In this document: positions 8,370-16,928 of the stretch, piece after piece
Layout of the letters: every line of letters starts with the position of its first letter
Position numbering within the stretch: the first letter of the stretch is position 1
NCBI RefSeq assembly: GCF_034044635.1
Contig: NZ_JAXCLX010000001.1
Coordinates: 806,001-870,000, forward strand
Direction: 5' to 3'
DNA: 64,000 nucleotides
From: Dongia rigui
GTDB lineage: Bacteria > Pseudomonadota > Alphaproteobacteria > Dongiales > Dongiaceae
Notes under the pieces: generated by a model
The model's input: the letters and a program-made list of their open reading frames with translations, nothing else
Database searches by the model: none
Told to the model about the DNA's origin: nothing
Position numbers and translations under genes: made by a program

Positions 8370-9425
8370 ATGGCCCAGGTTTCGCTCAAGAACGTGATCA
8401 AGCACTATGACGGCATGCAGGTGCTGCACGACGTCTCCATCGATGTGGCCGACGGTGAATTTGTGGCACTCGTCGGCCCCTCGGGTTGCGGCAAATCCAC
8501 CATGCTGCGCATGATTGCGGGGCTTGAGGACATCAACGGCGGCACGATTTCGATTGCCGGCCGTGTCGTCAACGATCTGGAGCCGGCGGAACGCGACCTT
8601 GCCATGGTGTTCCAGAACTACGCGCTCTATCCGCACATGAACGTCCGCGAGAATATGAGCTTCTCGCTCAAGGTCCGGAAGGCGCCGAAGGCCGAAATCG
8701 ACGCCCGAATTGCGGAGGCCGCCGCCATCCTGGGCCTCACCGACTATCTCGACCGCCTGCCCAAGCAATTGTCCGGCGGCCAGCGGCAGCGGGTGGCGAT
8801 GGGACGGGCGATCGTGCGGCATCCGGCGGTCTTCCTGTTCGACGAGCCATTGTCGAATCTGGACGCCGCCTTGCGCGTGCAGATGCGTGCGGAAATCCGT
8901 GGGCTCCACGACCGCCTGCATTCGACCTCCATCTTCGTCACCCATGACCAGGTCGAGGCGATGACGATGGCTGACCGCATCGTCGTATTGCGTGCCGGTC
9001 GTCTGGAGCAGGCCGGTGCCCCTCTAGAGCTTTATGACAAGCCGGCCAATGTCTTCGTCGCCGGCTTCATCGGATCGCCAGCGATGAACCTGCTGAAGGG
9101 CGAGGCGCTGGATGGCACGATCACTCTCGGCACCCATGTTCACGTGCCGGCACCCGCTGGACTCGACGGCGACATCGTGTGGGGTGTGCGGCCGGAACAT
9201 CTCGACCTCGTGCCGCCCGGCACCGCGGGCGCGATCGGCATGCGTGTGACGGCCGTGGAGACAACCGGGCATGCGACACTCGTCACCGGGATGGCTGGGC
9301 AGCTTGTGCTGACGGCCCTCTTCACCGACCGCCCGAACATCGTCCGTGGCGCCGAGATCGATCTCAAACCCCGCGCCGACAAGCAGCACTTCTTCGACGC
9401 ATCGACCGGCGCCCGGTGCGCCTGA
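8370..9425 (+). CDS. ABC sugar transporter ATP-binding protein, MsmK/UgpC-like
   Basis: A 351-residue ATPase of the CUT1 type. Walker A is GPSGCGKST (residues 37-45), the signature is [14 protein letters not shown], Walker B is [12 protein letters not shown], and the H-loop [10 protein letters not shown] follows. A C-terminal TOBE/MalK-like regulatory region starts near residue 240. It energises the two permeases and closes the sugar operon. Such ATPases are often shared among several CUT1 systems, so it may not be specific to this importer. The 36-base gap from the SIS gene holds no obvious terminator. Confidence 0.93.
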   Translation: MAQVSLKNVIKHYDGMQVLHDVSIDVADGEFVALVGPSGCGKSTMLRMIAGLEDINGGTISIAGRVVNDLEPAERDLAMVFQNYALYPHMNVRENMSFSLKVRKAPKAEIDARIAEAAAILGLTDYLDRLPKQLSGGQRQRVAMGRAIVRHPAVFLFDEPLSNLDAALRVQMRAEIRGLHDRLHSTSIFVTHDQVEAMTMADRIVVLRAGRLEQAGAPLELYDKPANVFVAGFIGSPAMNLLKGEALDGTITLGTHVHVPAPAGLDGDIVWGVRPEHLDLVPPGTAGAIGMRVTAVETTGHATLVTGMAGQLVLTALFTDRPNIVRGAEIDLKPRADKQHFFDASTGARCA

Positions 9426-9476
9426 CCGGCGGACGCTGTCTCGCTCGGACGCTCGAAAATTGAACCTTGGGAAAGG

Positions 9477-9551
9477 TGGCTGGGGCGCCAGGGATCGAAC
9501 CTGGGAATGGCGGTACCAAAAACCGCTGCCTTACCGCTTGGCTACGCCCCA
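9477..9551 (-). tRNA. tRNA-Gln (anticodon UUG)
   Basis: Read on the minus strand from 9551 to 9477, the sequence folds as a complete cloverleaf. The acceptor TGGGGCG pairs with CGCCCCA, and the D arm is GCCAAGCGGTAAGGC. The anticodon stem GCGGT/ACCGC encloses TTTTGGT with anticodon TTG. The T arm is CCAGG-TTCGATC-CCTGG, the discriminator base is G, and CCA is encoded. Glutamine tRNAs commonly start with T-G in bacteria, and the UUG anticodon reads CAA and CAG. It stands alone between the sugar operon and a small membrane protein gene. No integrase or attachment-site repeat was seen beside it. Confidence 0.95.
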
Positions 9552-9795
9552 ATCCTGCTGGCGACGGGGGATCCCCGGTCGCGCGGCGGGCGTAACATAG
9601 GGAAAGTGCCGGGGAAGAGCAAGCAGCGTAGAAGTGCCGTCTGCTGGTCGCGAAAAAGGGCCGCAGAGTGCCAAAAAACGCCCCCCCCGACACATCTTTT
9701 GGGACATATTCCGGTCTTGCGAATCTTGCCTCTGATGGCACCGGCACCTATGCTCCGCCGCATGGGTTTTTGGGGATCAGCGGGAGTATTGGCGG

Positions 9796-10206
9796 ATGGA
9801 CGAGGTGCGGAGCCAGAGGCCTGGTGTGAAGGTCAGCCCGGCCGATCGCTTTTCGTCCAGCATGCGGCGCGAGGAAGATGGCGCCAGGGCCGAAGCCAAG
9901 CGCCTGATGGTGAGCTTTGGGGTCGTGGCCGCGGTGCTCGCTGTCGCCGTTGGACTGACCCTCTATATTTGGCACGACGTCGGCGCCCCGAGCGATGTGA
10001 GCGACGCCCCATCGGCCAGCGCCCAGGTGCAACAAATCGAAAAACTGCTCGCCGATCTGGGGTTTGCCCCGGGACCGCAGGATGGCGTCATGGACGAGGC
10101 CACCGCCGAGGCCATTCGCAGCTATCAGCAGGCGGCTGGCCTGCCGGAGGACGGTGCGGCGACCCCGGCCCTGCTCGAAGAACTGAAAGCCGTCGCCGGC
10201 CAATAA
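9796..10206 (+). CDS. Membrane-anchored peptidoglycan-binding-domain protein
   Basis: A 136-residue protein. A cytoplasmic N-terminal stretch of about 37 residues is followed by one transmembrane helix (residues 39-58). A single PG_binding_1-like domain (77-133) contains the tell-tale LLADLGFAPGPQDGVMDEAT and AIRSYQQAAGLPEDG. The topology places the wall-binding domain in the periplasm. There is no catalytic domain, so it is probably a structural or anchoring factor. The start ATG 9796 has GGGAG 11 bases upstream. The 244 bases before it, back to the tRNA gene, contain a C-tract but no other gene that I can support. Confidence 0.75.
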   Translation: MDEVRSQRPGVKVSPADRFSSSMRREEDGARAEAKRLMVSFGVVAAVLAVAVGLTLYIWHDVGAPSDVSDAPSASAQVQQIEKLLADLGFAPGPQDGVMDEATAEAIRSYQQAAGLPEDGAATPALLEELKAVAGQ

Positions 10207-10222
10207 CGAGCCGTCGCGGCGA

Positions 10223-10729
10223 TCAGCCGCGCCGATTGCTGATCGAGATCGTTCGTCCGAGTGGTACCGGCAGCGCCAACGACGCGTGCGCCGCCTTCAC
10301 CCGCTCCATCTGGACAAAGATGTCGTCGGGCATGCTGCCGACTTTCCGTTTGCTCATATCGATGAAGAGGATGAGCCATTCGGCGGTCGCCGCCAGATAG
10401 CCCTCCTCGGCGTGGTACATTGCCTGTATCCAATGCGCGCGCTTGCGATCGCAATCGACCAGTTGGCAGGTGATGCGCAGCGGTGCGTCCAGCAACAGTT
10501 CGCGGTGATAGGAGACGTGCGTATCGACCGTCATGGTCGAGAAGCCGCGCGTTTCGATAAGATCGTAGCCGAGACCAAGCGCCTCATAAGTCGTGTCGAA
10601 GCCCTGATCAAAGGCACGCAGGTAAAAGCCCACATTCATATGGTCATTGCCATCGATCCATTCGGGCAGAACCCTCTGGCCGAGGCTCACAAAGGGGGCG
10701 GGGATCGGGGAATCGGGGCTGAGTTTCAT
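10223..10729 (-). CDS. Hot-dog fold acyl-CoA thioesterase (4-hydroxybenzoyl-CoA thioesterase-like)
   Basis: A protein of about 168 residues with the single hot-dog domain of small thioesterases. The early motif WIDGNDHMNVGFYLRAFD contains the Asp and Asn-His region typical of the 4-hydroxybenzoyl-CoA thioesterase/YbgC group. A later AEWLILFIDM strand and a C-terminal region close the fold. It should hydrolyse acyl-CoA, but which acyl chain cannot be told. A TTG at 10753 would extend the protein by eight residues; the ATG at 10729 is preferred, although neither has a strong ribosome-binding site. It converges with the peptidoglycan-binding gene (16-base gap). Carnitine-related thioesterases share this fold, so the annotation stays generic. 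Confidence 0.75.
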   Translation of the reverse strand: MKLSPDSPIPAPFVSLGQRVLPEWIDGNDHMNVGFYLRAFDQGFDTTYEALGLGYDLIETRGFSTMTVDTHVSYHRELLLDAPLRITCQLVDCDRKRAHWIQAMYHAEEGYLAATAEWLILFIDMSKRKVGSMPDDIFVQMERVKAAHASLALPVPLGRTISISNRRG

Positions 10730-11015
10730 GGCTCGGACGATGCCCTTGGGCAACGGGTCGGGTCAAGCTGCGGGTTAACCTTTGGCGCCGTGTGGAGACA
10801 TTGCTTGCGTCCCCGGCAATTGGTCGGCAAGGCCCTGCGATTGGCCGGATGCGCCGGACGGGCGCCGGAATTGTAACCATACGGTCAAGCGCGTCGTTGA
10901 CTTCGGACTTTCATACCGCTTACGGTTTTCCTCAAGGCAGCCCCTTAATTAACTAACAGATGGGGCCATCAAATGTGGGCTGTCCTGCCACTGCTTTATA
11001 TTTGGGAGAATCCAG

Positions 11016-12614
11016 ATGAAACATCGCCTGCTTGGGGCCGTCGCGGCCGCAGCGCTTGTCGTTGGCTTCGGCGCCGCCGCGGCGCAAGCCAAGACACTCG
11101 TCTATTGCTCGGAAGGTAGCCCCGAGAACTTCAACCCGCAGATCAACACCACCGGCACCAGCTTCGATACGGCTTACCCGATCTTCAATCGTCTGGTCGA
11201 ATTCGAACCCGGCACCACCAACGTCAAGCCGGGCCTCGCCAAGTCCTGGGAAGTGTCGGATGACGGCTTGACCTACACCTTCCACCTGCAAGAAGGTGTC
11301 AAGTTCCACGCCCGCAAGGATTTCTCGCCGACGCGTGATTTCAACGCGGACGATGTGATCACCTCCTTCAACCGCATGTGGAAAGCGGATGACGCGTATG
11401 CCAAGGTTTCCGGCGGCGCCTATGACTACTTCAACGACATGGGCATGCCGGACCTCCTCAAGTCGATCGACAAGGTCGACGATCTGACGGTGAAGTTCAC
11501 GCTGACCAAGCCCAACGCGCCCTTCATTGCCAATCTGGCGATGGACTTCGCTGCCATTCATTCCAAGGAATACATGGACGCGATGCTGAAGGCCGGCACG
11601 CCCGAACGCGTCGACCAGGAACCGATCGGCACCGGGCCGTTCATCTGGCAAGCCTATGAAAAGGACGCCCGCATCCTTTACAAGGCCAACGCCAACTACT
11701 TCCGCGGCAAGCAGCCGATCGACAAGCTGGTCTTCGCCATCACCCCGGACCAGGCCGTCCGTACCGCCAAGCTGATCGCCGGCGAGTGCGACATTGCGCC
11801 TTATCCGGGTCCGGCCGACATCGAGAAGCTGAAGGCCGATCCGAACCTCAACGTTCAGGAACAGGAAGGCCTCAATGTCGGCTACCTCGCCCTCAATGTG
11901 AAGAAGGCGCCGTTCGACAATGTGAAGGTCCGCCAGGCTTTCAACATGGCGTTCGACAAGGACGCGATCGTGAAGGCGGTCTATCAGGGCGCCGGCCAGC
12001 CGGCGAAGAACCCGATTCCGCCGACCATCTGGTCGTATAACGATGCGGTCGAGCCTTATCCGTATGATCCGGAAAAGGCCAAGGCCCTCCTCGCCGAAGC
12101 CGGCGTGAAGGACCTCTCGATCGACCTCTGGTACATGCCGGTGCAGCGTCCCTACAACCCGGACGCCAAGAAAGTGGCCGAGTTGATGCAGGCGGATCTC
12201 GCCAAGATCGGCGTCACGGCCGAGCTCAAGACCTACGAGTGGGGCGAGTATCGCAAGCGTCTGCAGGCGGGCGAGCACCAGACGGGTATGCTGGGCTGGA
12301 CCGGCGACAACGGCGATCCCGACAACTTCATGGGCGTGCTGCTTTCTTGCGGCTCGGCGCGTGAAGGCGGTCAGAACATCGCCAAGTGGTGCAACGAAGA
12401 CTTCACCAAGCTGATCGACGAAGCGGCGGCGACCGCCGATGTCGCCAAGCGCACCGAGCTTTACAAGCAGGCGCAGGTGATCTTCCACGATCAGGCCCCC
12501 TGGGTTCCGATCGCCCACTCGGTCGTCTACATGCCGATGAGCAAGAAGGTTAAGGGTTACAAGATCCACCCGCTGGGCACCCATATCTTCGAAGGCGTCG
12601 ATATCGACGAATAA
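11016..12614 (+). CDS. ABC dipeptide/peptide transporter, periplasmic binding protein (DppA-like)
   Basis: A 532-residue family 5 solute-binding protein with a Sec signal peptide (about residues 1-24, ending AAAQA). The mature N-terminus reads LVYCSEGSPENFNPQ, the classic start of DppA-type proteins, followed by GLAKSWEVSDDGLTYTF. The C-terminal part contains LGWTGDNGDPDNF, the family's substrate-pocket segment. A ribosome-binding site GGGAGA precedes the ATG. It is separated from the permease genes by a strong intrinsic terminator at 12630-12670, so this gene should be expressed above the rest of its operon. Di- or oligopeptides are the likely ligand; haem or glutathione are known alternatives in the family. 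Confidence 0.93.
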   Translation: MKHRLLGAVAAAALVVGFGAAAAQAKTLVYCSEGSPENFNPQINTTGTSFDTAYPIFNRLVEFEPGTTNVKPGLAKSWEVSDDGLTYTFHLQEGVKFHARKDFSPTRDFNADDVITSFNRMWKADDAYAKVSGGAYDYFNDMGMPDLLKSIDKVDDLTVKFTLTKPNAPFIANLAMDFAAIHSKEYMDAMLKAGTPERVDQEPIGTGPFIWQAYEKDARILYKANANYFRGKQPIDKLVFAITPDQAVRTAKLIAGECDIAPYPGPADIEKLKADPNLNVQEQEGLNVGYLALNVKKAPFDNVKVRQAFNMAFDKDAIVKAVYQGAGQPAKNPIPPTIWSYNDAVEPYPYDPEKAKALLAEAGVKDLSIDLWYMPVQRPYNPDAKKVAELMQADLAKIGVTAELKTYEWGEYRKRLQAGEHQTGMLGWTGDNGDPDNFMGVLLSCGSAREGGQNIAKWCNEDFTKLIDEAAATADVAKRTELYKQAQVIFHDQAPWVPIAHSVVYMPMSKKVKGYKIHPLGTHIFEGVDIDE

Positions 12615-12629
12615 GCAGCTATCAACCAT

Positions 12630-12670
12630 GAGCGGCGGGGAGTGAACACTCCCCGCCGCTCGTTTTTTTT
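12630..12670 (+). terminator. Strong intrinsic terminator between dppA-like and dppB-like genes
   Basis: A perfect 14-bp stem (12630-12643 with 12648-12661) encloses a GAAC tetraloop and is followed by G and eight T residues (12663-12670). It begins 15 bases after the binding-protein stop and ends 15 bases before the dppB-like ATG. This makes it a partial terminator or RNA-stabilising hairpin inside the operon. The second peptide operon in the window has the same arrangement at 46029-46067. Confidence 0.92.
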
Positions 12671-12685
12671 GTGATATAGTCTCCC

Positions 12686-13696
12686 ATGATCCGTTTTCTG
12701 CTGACCCGCGCCAGTCTCGTCATTCCGACCTTCCTCGGAATCGTCTTCCTGGCCTTCATCCTGATCCGCCTGGTCCCGGGCGACCCGGTCGAAGTACGCG
12801 TCGGCGAACGCGGCATCTCTCCTGAGCGCCACGCGCAGCTGCTCCACGACATGGGCCTCGACCGGCCGTTCTACGTACAGTTCTTCGATTATGTGGGCGG
12901 CGTTCTTCAGGGCGATCTCGGCATCTCTGTCGTCACGCACCGCCCGGTTCTGGACGAATTTTTCACGCTCTTCCCAGCCACCCTGGAACTTTCATTCTTC
13001 GCCATCATGCTCGCCATCACGATCGGCCTTCCAGCCGGGGTGATCGCCGCGATGAAGCGCGGCTCCGCCGTCGACTACACCATCATGGGCGTATCCCTTA
13101 CCGGCTATTCCATGCCGATCTTCTGGTGGGGCCTGCTGCTCATTCTGACCTTCTCGGTGAGCCTTGGCTGGACACCCGTCTCCGGCCGTATCGGCAACGA
13201 CTTCTTCTTCGAAGGCACCTCCGGCTTCATGATCTATGACGCGATCATGAGCGGGGAGGAAGGCGCCGTGAAATCCGCCCTTTCGCATCTCATCCTGCCG
13301 ACCATCGTACTCGGTACCATTCCGCTGGCCGTGATCGCGCGCATGACGCGCTCCGCGATGCTGGAAGTGCTGGGCGAAGACTATATCCGCACCGCCCGCG
13401 CCAAGGGCCTGTCTGCCTGGCGTGTGGTCGGTGTACACGCGCTCCGCAACGCGCTCATCCCCGTCGTCACGGTCATCGGCCTACAGGTCGGCACGCTGAT
13501 GGCGGGTGCTATCCTGACAGAGACCACCTTCTCCTGGCCGGGCATCGGCAAGTGGCTGGTCGAAAGCATCAACCGCCGCGACTACCCCGCCCTGCAAGGC
13601 GGCGTGCTCCTGATCGCCACCCTCGTCATGACGATCAATCTCGGGGTCGATCTGCTCTATGGGCTGATCAATCCGCGCATCCGTCATAAGCGTTGA
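12686..13696 (+). CDS. ABC peptide transporter permease, DppB-like
   Basis: A 336-residue permease that starts with the family's LTRASLVIPTFLGIVFLAF helix and continues with LIRLVPGDPVEVRVGERG. The EAA-type cytoplasmic loop appears as YIRTARAKGLSAWRVVGVHALRNAL. Six spans are predicted. The ATG at 12686 has no good ribosome-binding site, which, with the upstream terminator, suggests modest expression relative to the binding protein. It works with the DppC-like permease encoded next. Confidence 0.93.
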   Translation: MIRFLLTRASLVIPTFLGIVFLAFILIRLVPGDPVEVRVGERGISPERHAQLLHDMGLDRPFYVQFFDYVGGVLQGDLGISVVTHRPVLDEFFTLFPATLELSFFAIMLAITIGLPAGVIAAMKRGSAVDYTIMGVSLTGYSMPIFWWGLLLILTFSVSLGWTPVSGRIGNDFFFEGTSGFMIYDAIMSGEEGAVKSALSHLILPTIVLGTIPLAVIARMTRSAMLEVLGEDYIRTARAKGLSAWRVVGVHALRNALIPVVTVIGLQVGTLMAGAILTETTFSWPGIGKWLVESINRRDYPALQGGVLLIATLVMTINLGVDLLYGLINPRIRHKR

Positions 13697-13707
13697 GGGT
13701 GACCGAT

Positions 13708-14634
13708 ATGTCTCAATCCGCCGCCACCCCAGCCGACAAAGCCGCCCAGAAGGCAGTTGATGCTCCCCATCTCATTTCGCCGACCCGCGAAGTGTGGCTG
13801 TCGCTGCGCGCCAACCGCGGTGCCATGGCCGGCCTTGCCGTCCTGGTCGTGCTGGTATTCGTCGCCGTCTTCGCCGATATCGTCGCCCCGCACAGCCCGA
13901 TCGAGCAGTTCCGCGAGAACTTCCTGCAGCCGCCGGCCTGGGCCGAGGGCGGATCCTGGGCGTTTCCGCTCGGAACCGACGACGTCGGCCGAGACGTGCT
14001 CTCGCGCCTCATTTTCGGTGCGCGCCTGTCACTTATCATCGGCACCATTGTTGTGACCTTGTCGCTGGCACTTGGCATCGGCTTCGGCCTCTTTGCCGGC
14101 TTCTACCGCGGCCCGGTCGATATCGGCATCATGCGCCTTATGGACATTGTGATGGCCGTCCCCAGCCTACTGCTGTCGATTGTGATCGTCGCGATCCTAG
14201 GCCCAAGCCTCCTCAACGCGATGATCGCCGTCGCCATCACCTATGTGCCGCATTACGCGCGCCTCACGCGCGCCGCCGTCATCACCGAACTCTCCAAGGA
14301 ATATGTGACGGCATCCCGCGTCGCTGGTGCGTCGACCACACGCCTGATGCTGGATACCGTGCTGCCCAATTGCATGGCGCCGCTCATTATCCAGGCGACG
14401 CTCTCCTTCTCGACCGCGATCCTCGATGCAGCAGCGCTCGGCTTCCTGGGGTTGGGCGCCCAGGCGCCGACACCGGAATGGGGCACCATGCTGGCCGACA
14501 GCCTGAAGTTCCTGCAGCGGGCACCCTGGGTCGTGACCTTCCCGGGCCTTGCCATTCTCATCACCGTGCTGGCCATCAATGTCATGGGCGACGGGCTGCG
14601 CGATGCCCTCGACCCCAAGCTGAAGAGGTCGTGA
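13708..14634 (+). CDS. ABC peptide transporter permease, DppC-like
   Basis: A 308-residue permease with an N-terminal cytoplasmic tail followed by a first helix (MAGLAVLVVLVFVAVFADI) and the usual FPLGTDDVGRDVLSRLIFGAR loop. The EAA motif is represented by YVTASRVAGASTTRLMLDTVLP. The ATG at 13708 is chosen because GAGGGTGA lies just upstream; a TTG at 13693 overlapping the previous stop would add five residues. This is the second channel half of the first peptide importer. Confidence 0.93.
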   Translation: MSQSAATPADKAAQKAVDAPHLISPTREVWLSLRANRGAMAGLAVLVVLVFVAVFADIVAPHSPIEQFRENFLQPPAWAEGGSWAFPLGTDDVGRDVLSRLIFGARLSLIIGTIVVTLSLALGIGFGLFAGFYRGPVDIGIMRLMDIVMAVPSLLLSIVIVAILGPSLLNAMIAVAITYVPHYARLTRAAVITELSKEYVTASRVAGASTTRLMLDTVLPNCMAPLIIQATLSFSTAILDAAALGFLGLGAQAPTPEWGTMLADSLKFLQRAPWVVTFPGLAILITVLAINVMGDGLRDALDPKLKRS

Positions 14635-14636
14635 CC

Positions 14637-15503
14637 ATGGCCCTCCTCGACATCCAGAACCTCGTCGTCGAGTTCCAGACCGCGACCGGCTGGTTCCGTG
14701 CCGTCGACGGCATCACGCTCAGCGTCCATGAGCGCGAGGTCTTGGCGATCGTCGGCGAAAGCGGCTCTGGCAAATCCGTTTCGATGCTGGCTGTGATGGG
14801 CCTGCTGCCCTGGACCGCCAAGGTGACGGCAGACCGCATGACCTTTGCCGGCCAAGACTTGCTGAAGATCACGCCGGCCGAGCGGCGCCGGATCATCGGC
14901 AAGGACGTGGCGATGATCTTCCAGGAACCCGTTGCCAGCCTCAACCCGTGTTTCACCGTCGGTTTCCAGATCGAGGAGACGCTGCGGCTGCACCTGAAGA
15001 TGGACCGCAAGGCACGCCGTGCCCGTGCCATCGAATTGCTGACGCAGGTCGGCATTCCGGATCCGGCGGCGCGACTTGCCGCCTACCCGCACCAGATGTC
15101 AGGCGGCCAGTGTCAGCGCGTGATGATCGCGATGGCGCTCTCCTGCAACCCCAAGCTCCTCATCGCCGACGAACCGACGACGGCACTCGACGTCACGATC
15201 CAGAACCAGATCCTCGAACTGCTCATGCGCCTGCAGGCCGAGCATGGCATGGGCCTCATCATGATCACCCACAATATGGGTGTCGTCGCCGAGACGGCCG
15301 ACCGCGTCATCGTCCAGTATAAGGGCCGCAAGATGGAAGAAGCCGACGTGCTGTCGCTCTTCGAGAACCCGCAGAGCAACTACACCCGAGCCCTCCTCTC
15401 CGCCTTGCCCGAAAATGCCGTCGGCGACCGCCTGCCGACCATCGCCGGGTTGATGGAGGAATTCACGCCCGCCCCCGCTCTTGCCTCGGGAGAAACGCGA
15501 TGA
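14637..15503 (+). CDS. ABC peptide transporter ATP-binding protein, DppD-like
   Basis: A 288-residue ATPase with Walker A GESGSGKS, the Q-loop followed by PVASLNPCFTVGFQI, signature MSGGQCQRVMIAMAL and Walker B LLIADEPTTALD. It ends about 40 residues earlier than typical DppD/OppD proteins. It lacks the Cys-containing C-terminal domain (the CxxRCP-type signature) that the second operon's OppD retains. It starts two bases after the DppC-like stop and overlaps the next gene by four bases (ATGA), so coupling with its partner ATPase is strong. The reading frame is intact, so this is a natural short form rather than obvious damage. Confidence 0.92.
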   Translation: MALLDIQNLVVEFQTATGWFRAVDGITLSVHEREVLAIVGESGSGKSVSMLAVMGLLPWTAKVTADRMTFAGQDLLKITPAERRRIIGKDVAMIFQEPVASLNPCFTVGFQIEETLRLHLKMDRKARRARAIELLTQVGIPDPAARLAAYPHQMSGGQCQRVMIAMALSCNPKLLIADEPTTALDVTIQNQILELLMRLQAEHGMGLIMITHNMGVVAETADRVIVQYKGRKMEEADVLSLFENPQSNYTRALLSALPENAVGDRLPTIAGLMEEFTPAPALASGETR

Positions 15504-16327
15504 GCGACGTCATCCTCGCAGCACGGGATCTGAAGCGCGAATACCGCTTGGGCGGCGGCCTGTTCTCTCCCGCCCGCACGATTCATGCGGTGAAGGGCGT
15601 CAGCTTCGACGTCGAACGTGGCAAGACTCTGGCCGTCGTCGGTGAGAGCGGCTGCGGCAAGTCCACCCTCGCCCGCATGATCACCATGATCGAATCGCCC
15701 ACGGGTGGCGAATTCATGATCGATGGTGTGAAGATCGACATGGTCAAGGACGGCATCACGCCAGAGTTGCGACGTAAAGTTCAGATCGTCTTTCAGAACC
15801 CCTACGGTTCCCTCAACCCGCGCAAGAAGGTGGGCGATGTGCTGGGCGAGCCGCTCCTCATCAACACCAGCATGTCCAAATCCGAGCGCGACGACCGGGC
15901 GGCGGAAATGCTCAAAAAAGTCGGCCTGCAGGCGGAGCATTTCAACCGCTACCCGCACATGTTCTCCGGTGGGCAGCGACAGCGCATCGCGATTGCCCGC
16001 GCGCTCATGCTCAATCCCAAGCTGCTGGTCCTCGACGAGCCAGTCTCAGCGCTCGATCTCTCGGTCCAGGCCCAGGTCCTGAACCTGCTGGCCGACCTCC
16101 AGGACGAGTTCAACCTCACCTATGTCTTCATCAGCCACGACCTGTCGGTGGTGCGTTACATCGCCGACGAGGTGATGGTGATGTATTTCGGCGAGGCAGT
16201 GGAATACGGCACCCGCGATGCGGTCTTTGGAAACCCGCAACACGCCTATACCAAGACCCTCTTTGCGGCGACGCCCCGCGCCGACGTCGCCTCGATCAAG
16301 GCTCGGCTGGCGCGGCGGGCGGCTTAG
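15500..16327 (+). CDS. ABC peptide transporter ATP-binding protein, DppF-like
   Basis: A 275-residue ATPase overlapping the DppD-like gene by ATGA. Walker A GESGCGKSTLARM, the Q-loop region FQNPYGSLNPRKKVG, signature FSGGQRQRIAIARAL and Walker B LLVLDEPVSALD are all intact. Like its partner it is short: family members run to about 325 residues and finish with a Cys-rich oligopeptide/dipeptide C-terminal domain, absent here. It forms the ATPase heterodimer of the first peptide importer and is the last gene of the operon. Confidence 0.92.
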   Translation: MSDVILAARDLKREYRLGGGLFSPARTIHAVKGVSFDVERGKTLAVVGESGCGKSTLARMITMIESPTGGEFMIDGVKIDMVKDGITPELRRKVQIVFQNPYGSLNPRKKVGDVLGEPLLINTSMSKSERDDRAAEMLKKVGLQAEHFNRYPHMFSGGQRQRIAIARALMLNPKLLVLDEPVSALDLSVQAQVLNLLADLQDEFNLTYVFISHDLSVVRYIADEVMVMYFGEAVEYGTRDAVFGNPQHAYTKTLFAATPRADVASIKARLARRAA

Positions 16328-16928
16328 AGAATCGGGCTGGCGAGCGGCGTGGCGGATTCTTTCTGCCAAGCGCGTTTTGCCTTCGCTTTTGCTTCGTCGT
16401 GAAGATTGCCGCCGCCCTTTTTCGGACGTCTTTTCCACAAATTCTGACCGCAGCACTTGGAAATACCACGGCGCAGTCGCCTGTTTTTGTGGCAATGCAC
16501 AAGGAATTAAAGCCGTTTCGCCTGGTGAAAACGACCGATTTCCGTGCGATTTAGGAAATCTTGCCAGCCGGATGGCGCCTTCTGCGTCATTTATGCCACA
16601 GCCGCAAACGGCTCTGCCACGACCCCTTAGTGACTCATCTTTCACTTTGAAAATGCGTGTGTTATCAAAGCGCACGGGTTGACCGGTCGGACTCCGCGGC
16701 AGCGTGGATAAGGGTCGGTTAAGGTTTTAGCCGTGACAATGTGACAAAGGCGATGTGGCTGGGCCGCACCGTCAGATGGATGCAAGTCACGACTGAGAGC
16801 TTGAGGCACGTTCAAGATTCCGCGGCCGGGGACAAGATGGAGGCCGCTTTCGGGGGACGGTGCAACGGTTCGCTAGAAGAGCAGATCAACTTTTCGAAAC
16901 CGGGCTACCGGAAAGGGTTAGGGGTTCT
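16328..16928. other. 601-base intergenic region before mlaA
   Basis: No gene is supported here. Short open frames exist (for example 16741-16944) but have no ribosome-binding site or recognisable sequence. The composition is less GC-rich than the flanking genes around 16400-16660. It must hold the end of the dpp transcript and the promoter of mlaA. I see a short inverted CTTTGA/TCAAAG pair near 16642-16670 but no convincing sigma-70 boxes. Confidence 0.4.

Noticed and set aside
9477-9551. tRNA-Gln as the anchor of an integrated element
   Set aside because: No integrase gene and no repeated tRNA 3' end were found within reach on either side.
10953-12629. A 558-codon open frame on the minus strand opposite the DppA-like gene
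   Set aside because: It mirrors a high-GC gene with clear family motifs on the plus strand, and its translation has no recognisable domain, so it is a shadow frame.
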